Shown piece after piece: positions 59,075 to 64,000 of a DNA stretch of 64,000 nucleotides. Origin of the DNA: Nocardia vulneris. GTDB taxonomy: Bacteria > Actinomycetota > Actinomycetes > Mycobacteriales > Mycobacteriaceae. The translations under genes were made by a program, and so were the position numbers. A model generated the notes under the pieces. It made no database searches. It was not told where the DNA came from and worked only from the letters and a program-made list of their open reading frames with translations. Each line of letters opens with the position of its first letter. Position 1 is the first letter of the stretch. The DNA is taken from NCBI RefSeq assembly GCF_001613425.1, contig NZ_BDCI01000023.1, positions 1-64,000 of the forward strand, in the 5' to 3' direction.

Positions 59075-60238
59075 CTACACCATGCCGTCGGTGACGGGCA
59101 GTCCGAATTCGTGTGTGCCGTACATCAGGTAGGCCCGCTCGGGATCGTTCGCGGCGTGCACCCGGCCCGCGTGCGCGTCCCGCCAGAAGCGTTGCAGCGG
59201 TGTGCCGTTCGCGAGGGCGGTGGCGCCGGAGCTCTCGAAGAGCTTGTCGATCGCGGCGATCGAGCGGCCGGTGGCGCGCACCTGATCGCGCCGCGCCCGC
59301 ACCCGCAGGTCGAACGGTACTTCCTGACCGGCGGCGAGCAGCGCGTATTCGTCGGCCACGTTGCCGGACAACTGCCGCCAGGCCGCGTCGATATCGCTGG
59401 ACGCCTCGGCGATGCGCACCTTGGCGAACGGATCGTCCTTGGCCTTCTCGCCCGCGTAGGCCGCGCGCACCCGCTTGCCCTGGTGCTCGACGTGCGCCTC
59501 GTACGCGCCGTAGGCCATGCCGACGATGGGGGTGGAGATGGTGGTGGGATGGATGGTGCCCCACGGCATCTTGTACACCGGATCCGTGTTCTGTTCCAGG
59601 CCGGGCGATTTCATCTCGCTCATCGCGCGGAAGCTGAGGAACCGGTGCGACGGGACGAAGATGTCTTTCACCACAACGGTATTCGAGCCGGTGCCGCGCA
59701 GGCCGACCACGTTCCAGACGTCGTCGATGCGGTAGTCGTCGCGCGGGATGAGGAAGCTGCCGAAGTCGACCGGCTTGCCGTCCTTGATCACCGGTCCGCC
59801 GAGCACCGCCCAGCTGGCGTGGTCGCAGCCCGAGGACCAGGCCCACGCGCCGTTGACGAGGTAACCGCCGTCGGTCACCACGCCCGCGCCCATCGGGGCG
59901 TAGGACGAGGAGATCCGCACCTCGGTGTCCTCGCCCCAGACGTCCTCCTGGGCCTGCTGTGCGAAGAGCGCGAGGTGCCAATTGTGTACGCCGACAATGC
60001 CGGCCACCCAGCCGGTGGAACCGCAGGCGCTGGCGATCTTGCGCACCGTGTCGTAGAAGACGACCGGGTCGGCCGCGTGCCCGCCCCACTGCTTGGGCTG
60101 CAGCAGCCGGAAGAACCCGGTCTCCTGCAGGGCCTTCATGGATTCGTCGGGGATGCGCCGCAGGTCCTCGGCTTCTTGTGCGCGCTCGCGCAGGGTCGGC
60201 AACAGCGCGTCGACCCGTTCGGTCACTTCTTGCGTCAT
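59075..60238 (-). CDS. hsaA: Flavin-dependent 3-HSA hydroxylase HsaA
   Basis: This 387-residue acyl-CoA-dehydrogenase-fold monooxygenase hydroxylates 3-HSA to 3,4-DHSA using FMNH2 from HsaB. It matches the HsaA family (IPDESMKALQETGFFRLLQPKQWGGHAADPVVFYDTVRKIASACGSTGWVAGIVGVHNWHLALF). It is first in the hsaA-hsaD-hsaC-hsaB operon, with its KstR-like box 58 bases upstream. Divergent from kshA. Confidence 0.95.
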   Translation of the reverse strand: MTQEVTERVDALLPTLRERAQEAEDLRRIPDESMKALQETGFFRLLQPKQWGGHAADPVVFYDTVRKIASACGSTGWVAGIVGVHNWHLALFAQQAQEDVWGEDTEVRISSSYAPMGAGVVTDGGYLVNGAWAWSSGCDHASWAVLGGPVIKDGKPVDFGSFLIPRDDYRIDDVWNVVGLRGTGSNTVVVKDIFVPSHRFLSFRAMSEMKSPGLEQNTDPVYKMPWGTIHPTTISTPIVGMAYGAYEAHVEHQGKRVRAAYAGEKAKDDPFAKVRIAEASSDIDAAWRQLSGNVADEYALLAAGQEVPFDLRVRARRDQVRATGRSIAAIDKLFESSGATALANGTPLQRFWRDAHAGRVHAANDPERAYLMYGTHEFGLPVTDGMV

Positions 60239-60295
60239 CTCGGGACCTGCTCCTGCCTGGTCGATTGATAACCGGTAGTCATTTGCCTCTGAGAC

Positions 60296-60309
60296 TAGAA
60301 CAGGTTCCT
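60296..60309. promoter_or_regulatory. Degenerate KstR box upstream of hsaA
   Basis: TAGAACAGGTTCCT keeps AAC and GTT at the right spacing but differs at the last conserved base. It is about 58 bases upstream of the hsaA start. It may act together with the box at 60399. Confidence 0.55.
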
Positions 60310-60398
60310 ATTTATGTCGAGAACGGGTGCCGATCCCATCGCATTGATGGACATGTGCAGGAAGTGACCGGAATCGCTGGCATGGAACGCGACATTTT

Positions 60399-60412
60399 TG
60401 TAACGTGTTCTA
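60399..60412. promoter_or_regulatory. KstR box upstream of kshA
   Basis: TGTAACGTGTTCTA fits TnnAACnnGTTnnA. It ends 23 bases before the kshA ATG, at core-promoter distance. Confidence 0.85.
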
Positions 60413-60435
60413 GTACAGAAGGAGGAGGATTCGCG

Positions 60436-61692
60436 ATGGCAGTTACCCCACAGGGGGGCGGTGCGAAGGCCAAGGGGTCGGCAGTCTGCGTAGCCGACGG
60501 GGTGGGTAAGCCCCGGGAGCTCGATGTCGGCACCGCACCCACCCGTTATGCACGGGGATGGCATTGCCTCGGCCTGGCCAAGACGTTCCGCGACGGGAAG
60601 CCGCACGCGGTCAACGTTTTCGGCACCAAGCTCGTGATCTGGGCCGACAGCAACGGTGAACTGCGCGTGCTCGACGCCTACTGCAGGCACATGGGTGGCG
60701 ACTTGAGCATGGGCGAGGTCAAGGGTGACGACATCGCCTGCCCGTTCCACGACTGGCGCTGGTCCGGCACGAACGGCAAATGCACCGCGATCCCGTACGG
60801 CCGGCGGGTGCCACCGCTCGCACGTACCCGGAAGTGGACCACGCTCGAACGCAACGGGCAGCTGTTCGTCTGGCAGGACTTCGAAGGCAGCCAGCCGCCG
60901 CCGGAGGTGACGATCCCGCACATCGAGGGCCCGTACACCGACGCGGACGGCAACCCGACCGAGCAGCTCGACAGCGGCTGGACCGACTGGACCTGGAACT
61001 CGATGCTGATCGAGGGCGCCAACTGCCGCGAGATCATCGACAACGTGGTCGACATGGCGCACTTCTTCTACATCCACTTCGCCTTCCCGACCTACTTCAA
61101 GAACGTCTTCGAGGGGCATATCGCCACCCAGTTCCTGGAGACCAAGGGCAGGCCGGACATCGGGATGGCGTCCAAGTACGGCGGCGACACCCTGCTCAAA
61201 TCGGAAGCGTCCTACTTCGGGCCGTCCTACATGATCAATCCGCTGATCAACATCTACAGCGGTTACGAGGTCAAGAGCGTCCTGATCAACTGCCACTACC
61301 CGGTCACCCAGGATTCCTTCGTCCTGCAGTGGGGAATCACGCTGGAGAAGCCGCAGGGCGTCGAGGGCGAGATGGCCGACAAGCTGGCCGCGAAGATGAC
61401 CGAGGGCATCAGCGTCGGCTTCCTGCAGGACGTGGAGATCTGGAAGCACAAGTCCAAGGTCGAGAACCCGCTGCTGTGCGAGGAAGACGGCCCGGTGTAC
61501 CAGCTGCGCCGCTGGTACGACCAGTTCTACGTGGACGCGGCCGACGTCACCGAGAAGATGACGCAGCGCTTCGAGTTCGAGGTGGACACCACCAAGGCGA
61601 ACGAGGCGTGGGAGGCCGAGGTCGCGGAGAACCTGCGGCGCAAGCGCGAGGCCGACGAGGCCGAGGGCAAGCAGGCGGAGGCCGGGGTCTGA
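60436..61692 (+). CDS. kshA: 3-ketosteroid 9-alpha-monooxygenase oxygenase subunit KshA
   Basis: This 418-residue Rieske oxygenase hydroxylates C9 of ring B, which leads to ring opening. The Rieske ligands are Cys83, His85, Cys102 and His105. The mononuclear iron histidines are His209 and His214 (DMAHFFYIH), and the matching Asp is in the FLQDVEIW segment. Its first 25 residues (AVTPQGGGAKAKG) extend the family N terminus. The ATG follows GGAGGAGG. KshB reductase is not in the window. Coupled to the next gene by TGATG. Confidence 0.95.
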   Translation: MAVTPQGGGAKAKGSAVCVADGVGKPRELDVGTAPTRYARGWHCLGLAKTFRDGKPHAVNVFGTKLVIWADSNGELRVLDAYCRHMGGDLSMGEVKGDDIACPFHDWRWSGTNGKCTAIPYGRRVPPLARTRKWTTLERNGQLFVWQDFEGSQPPPEVTIPHIEGPYTDADGNPTEQLDSGWTDWTWNSMLIEGANCREIIDNVVDMAHFFYIHFAFPTYFKNVFEGHIATQFLETKGRPDIGMASKYGGDTLLKSEASYFGPSYMINPLINIYSGYEVKSVLINCHYPVTQDSFVLQWGITLEKPQGVEGEMADKLAAKMTEGISVGFLQDVEIWKHKSKVENPLLCEEDGPVYQLRRWYDQFYVDAADVTEKMTQRFEFEVDTTKANEAWEAEVAENLRRKREADEAEGKQAEAGV

Positions 61693-62021
61693 TGGTCCGC
61701 TGGGCGAAAGCACCCGACTTCGCCGATCAGCCCGCTCGGCAGGCCGAAGTGCGCGCCCAGACGGTGGTCGACAAGCAGCGCTATCTGGAGCAGGGCCTGA
61801 CACCGCTGCGGTGCCAGGCCTGCCAGAGCCAGGTGCTGGTGCGCAAGAGCAGCGCGCACCAGACCTCGGTGCAGTGGACCGAACCGCCGCAGACGCACTG
61901 CCCGGTCTTCGCCGAACTCAGCAAGAACGGCGCGCAGCCCGGCCGCCCCGACACCTGCGCACAGTTGGAGAAGACCATCAAGTGGGCCGTGGACGAGGGC
62001 GTGCTCGAGGTGCCGGAGTAG
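61692..62021 (+). CDS. Small cysteine-rich protein translationally coupled to kshA (Rv3527-like)
   Basis: This 109-residue protein has no recognised function. It has cysteines at 41, 44, 70 and 89 (RCQACQSQ, THCPVF, DTCAQL), a layout that could bind a zinc ion or an iron-sulfur cluster. The start ATG overlaps the kshA stop (TGATG), so the two are made together. M. tuberculosis has an unassigned gene, Rv3527, at the same position. Confidence 0.8.
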   Translation: MVRWAKAPDFADQPARQAEVRAQTVVDKQRYLEQGLTPLRCQACQSQVLVRKSSAHQTSVQWTEPPQTHCPVFAELSKNGAQPGRPDTCAQLEKTIKWAVDEGVLEVPE

Positions 62022-62082
62022 CGGACGGCGGACACTCGGCTAGGTTGAGGCCGAGAGCGTACTCGGCCGAGGGAGATCCGCG

Positions 62083-62892
62083 ATGAAGGTGCACCATCTC
62101 GATTGCGCGACGATGTGCCCGCTCGGCGGGCGGGCGCTGCTCGGCAGCGGCGGGCTGCTGACTGCGGAGCTGGTCGCGCACTGCCTGCTCGTCGAAACCG
62201 AGAGCGGACTCGTGCTGGTGGACACCGGTTTCGGCACCGCGGAGATCGCGGACCCGAAGCGTCTCGGGTTCGGCACGCAGGCCATGCTGCGGCCCGCGCT
62301 GCGCTTGGAACAGACCGCGCTGCACCAGGTTCGCGCGCTCGGCTATCAGCGCGAGGACGTCCGCCACATCGTGGTCACCCACCTCGATTTCGATCACGCG
62401 GGCGGTCTCGCGGACTTCCCGGACGCCACGGTGCACGTGTTCGCGGACGAACTCGCGGCCGCGACCGCGCGCGCGACGCGGCTGGAGAAGAGCCGCTATG
62501 TGCCCCGGCAGTGGGCCCACGGCGCGCACTGGCAGACCCATGAGACCAGTGCCGAATCGTGGTTCGAGTTCAGCGCGGCGCCGTTGCTCGACGGCATCGT
62601 GCTGGTTCCGCTGGTGGGACACACGCGCGGGCACAGCGGTGTCGCGGTCCAGCAGGGCGAGCGCTGGCTGCTGCACTGCGGCGACGCGTTCATGCATCGC
62701 GGTCAGCTGCTCGACGACGGCACCGCGCCGGTGGGCCTGAAGTTCTATCAGCGCGCGACCGACGTCATGCACGAGCGCCGGGTGCACAACCTCGAGCGCC
62801 TGCGGAGCCTGCGCGCCGAGCACGGCGACGAGATCACGCTGTTCTGCGCGCACGACGCGCAGCAACTCGCGGATTTGCAAACGGTCTCCTGA
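62083..62892 (+). CDS. Metallo-beta-lactamase-fold hydrolase
   Basis: This 269-residue MBL-fold protein has motif VVTHLDFDHAGG (residues about 103-114), a further metal His in PLVGHTRGHSGV and Asp in LLHCGDAFMHRG. Substrate unknown; the family includes lactonases (AHL or quorum-quenching) and thioesterases. The ATG is 61 bases after the small cysteine protein on the same strand, so it may be read with kshA. Confidence 0.87.
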   Translation: MKVHHLDCATMCPLGGRALLGSGGLLTAELVAHCLLVETESGLVLVDTGFGTAEIADPKRLGFGTQAMLRPALRLEQTALHQVRALGYQREDVRHIVVTHLDFDHAGGLADFPDATVHVFADELAAATARATRLEKSRYVPRQWAHGAHWQTHETSAESWFEFSAAPLLDGIVLVPLVGHTRGHSGVAVQQGERWLLHCGDAFMHRGQLLDDGTAPVGLKFYQRATDVMHERRVHNLERLRSLRAEHGDEITLFCAHDAQQLADLQTVS

Positions 62893-63032
62893 GTATTGCC
62901 GGTTCGGGCAGGGCGATCGGCCGAATTCGCTTGTCGTCCTCTGGGCACTCCGCCAAAAGGTGTCGCGCGGCTTCTGCTCGCCGCGCCGGTTCCCTTAATG
63001 TCCGGGCATGGCTGTTCCGGAAAGGGGCGCAC

Positions 63033-63977
63033 ATGTCCGATGACGCGACGACCGCGGGGTTCGCCGAACTCACCGCACGGCTGACGGTGCCGTTGATCGC
63101 CGCGCCGATGTTCCGGGTCTCCGGGCCGGAGTTGGTGATCGCGGCCTGCCGGGCGGGCGTGGTCGGCTCGTTCCCGACGGTGAATGCCCGTACGCCGGAA
63201 CAGTTGTCGCAGTGGCTGACCGAGATCGACGCCGCGCTGACCGCCGACGGCGCGCGTCCGGCGCCCGTCGCGGCGAATCTGATCGTGCATCCGGGGAACG
63301 CCCGGTTGCAGCCGGACCTGCGGGTGCTGTGCGAGCAGCCGACCGAGGTCGTGATCACCTCGGTCGGCACGCCGCGCGAGGTGGTGCGGCCGCTGCACGA
63401 GGTCGGCTCGCTGGTGCTGGCCGACGTCGCGTCGGTGCACCACGCGGTGCGCGCGCTCGAATGCGGGGCCGACGGACTGATCCTGCTCACCGCCGGCGCG
63501 GGCGGGCAGACCGGCTGGGCCAATCCGTTCGCCTTCGTCCGCGCGGTGCGCGAATTCTTCGACGGGCCGGTGGTTTTGGCGGGCGGGGTGGCCGACGGTG
63601 TCGCGTTGCGCGCCGCGATCACCCTGGGTGCGGACCTGGCCTACATGGGCACCAAGTTCCTCGCGACGGCCGAGAGCATGGCCGACCCCGCGCACAAGGA
63701 GTTGGTGGCCGCCTCCGGTCTCGACGACGTAGTGCTCACCTCCGCCTTCACCGGCCTGCCGACCAACATGCTGGCGGGCTCGATGCGGGCGCTCGGCATC
63801 GACGTCGCCGCGCTACGCGCCGGCACCTTCGACCTCGCGGCGCATTTCGCCGGCGCCGACGCGCCGAAGAACTGGACCGACGTCTGGAGTGCGGGGCATT
63901 CCGCCTCCGGGGTCGGCGAGATCCTCGGCGTCGCGGCACTGGTCGAGCGGACCCGCCGCGAGTACGTCGGCGACTGA
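63033..63977 (+). CDS. Nitronate monooxygenase / NPD-like flavin enzyme
   Basis: This 314-residue FMN enzyme of the 2-nitropropane dioxygenase family has the N-terminal PLIAAPMFRVSGPELVIAACRAG, GADGLILLTAGAGGQTGWANPFAFVRAVREFFDGPVVLAGGVADG and MGTKFLATAESMADPAHK. Some family members in sterol degraders reduce ring-derived acids (IpdC), but IpdC is longer (about 355 residues) and this is not assigned. ATG with GGAAAGGGG upstream. It follows the MBL gene by 140 bases and may share regulation with the sterol genes. Confidence 0.85.
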   Translation: MSDDATTAGFAELTARLTVPLIAAPMFRVSGPELVIAACRAGVVGSFPTVNARTPEQLSQWLTEIDAALTADGARPAPVAANLIVHPGNARLQPDLRVLCEQPTEVVITSVGTPREVVRPLHEVGSLVLADVASVHHAVRALECGADGLILLTAGAGGQTGWANPFAFVRAVREFFDGPVVLAGGVADGVALRAAITLGADLAYMGTKFLATAESMADPAHKELVAASGLDDVVLTSAFTGLPTNMLAGSMRALGIDVAALRAGTFDLAAHFAGADAPKNWTDVWSAGHSASGVGEILGVAALVERTRREYVGD

Positions 63978-64000
63978 GGTCAATCCATGTGGAAGTCGGC

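Noticed and set aside
58188..60089. A 633-residue minus-strand frame reading through hsaD and hsaA
   Set aside because: The upstream part is an out-of-frame shadow of hsaA. The TTG at 59066 with AGGAG gives HsaD of normal length.
63033..63977. Assignment of the last gene as IpdC
   Set aside because: The protein is about 40 residues shorter than known IpdC and lacks the ipdAB context, so only the family name is given.

Overview
The window is 64 kb of high-GC, gene-dense DNA. It comes from a mycolic-acid actinomycete, and Nocardia is the best guess. This rests on GC-rich codon use, frequent GTG starts, four TetR genes, leaderless-looking promoters, and gene order that follows the Mycobacterium tuberculosis Rv3596c to Rv3526 interval (clpC1 to kshA) with other genes inserted. 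The genus is inferred from content, not from any marker gene. I saw no rRNA, tRNA, CRISPR array, insertion sequence or prophage.

Region 1 (1-10.9 kb) holds the 3' end of clpC, an F420-type luciferase-family oxidoreductase, a vWA protein, a NarL-type two-component system and a two-gene ABC exporter. Next come a TetR gene divergent from an azoreductase-SMR exporter pair, with two matching operators between them, an OsmC peroxidase, and cbtBA (cobalt uptake) behind a cobalamin riboswitch. Region 2 (10.9-21.9 kb) is the conserved housekeeping block: mhuD (haem degradation), a hydrolase, mutY, beta-carbonic anhydrase, a membrane protein, radA, lpqE, carD, ispD, ispF, cysS and an SpoU-type rRNA methyltransferase. 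The usual radA neighbour disA is missing. Region 3 (21.9-29.6 kb) has an enoyl-CoA hydratase, an acyl-CoA dehydrogenase, a zinc-type ABC importer with a possible Zur box, and a trehalose-phosphatase fused to a GH15 glycosidase.

Region 4 (30.0-37.8 kb) starts the sterol-degradation genes. kstR is divergent from a six-gene operon (fadE34, fadE28, fadE29, chsH2, chsH1, ltp2) that shortens the cholesterol side chain. Region 5 (37.8-46.1 kb) is accessory: a secreted deiminase-like lipoprotein, two TetR genes each beside a long palindrome, a Nudix hydrolase, a ZapE-like ATPase, and a five-gene MoxR/DUF58/DUF4129 operon. Region 6 (46.2-53.3 kb) returns to sterol genes: chsH3 and kstD, divergent from a flavoprotein gene and hsaE-hsaG-hsaF. 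Region 7 (53.3-56.6 kb) is a small island with a truncated YdeI-type gene, an F420-reductase-like gene behind twin operators, a VapBC-type toxin-antitoxin pair and a MarR/SDR pair. Region 8 (56.7-64 kb) has hsaA-hsaD-hsaC-hsaB divergent from kshA, then a small cysteine protein, a metallo-beta-lactamase-fold hydrolase and a nitronate-monooxygenase-like protein.

The sterol genes form a partial route. KshA and KstD open ring B. HsaA and HsaB hydroxylate ring A, HsaC cleaves it and HsaD hydrolyses the product. HsaE, HsaF and HsaG take the C5 dienoate to pyruvate and propionyl-CoA or acetyl-CoA. FadE28/29, ChsH1/H2 and Ltp2 remove the last side-chain propionyl unit. KstR boxes lie at kstR/fadE34, at kstD, and (one good, one degenerate) between hsaA and kshA, so KstR probably controls these genes together.
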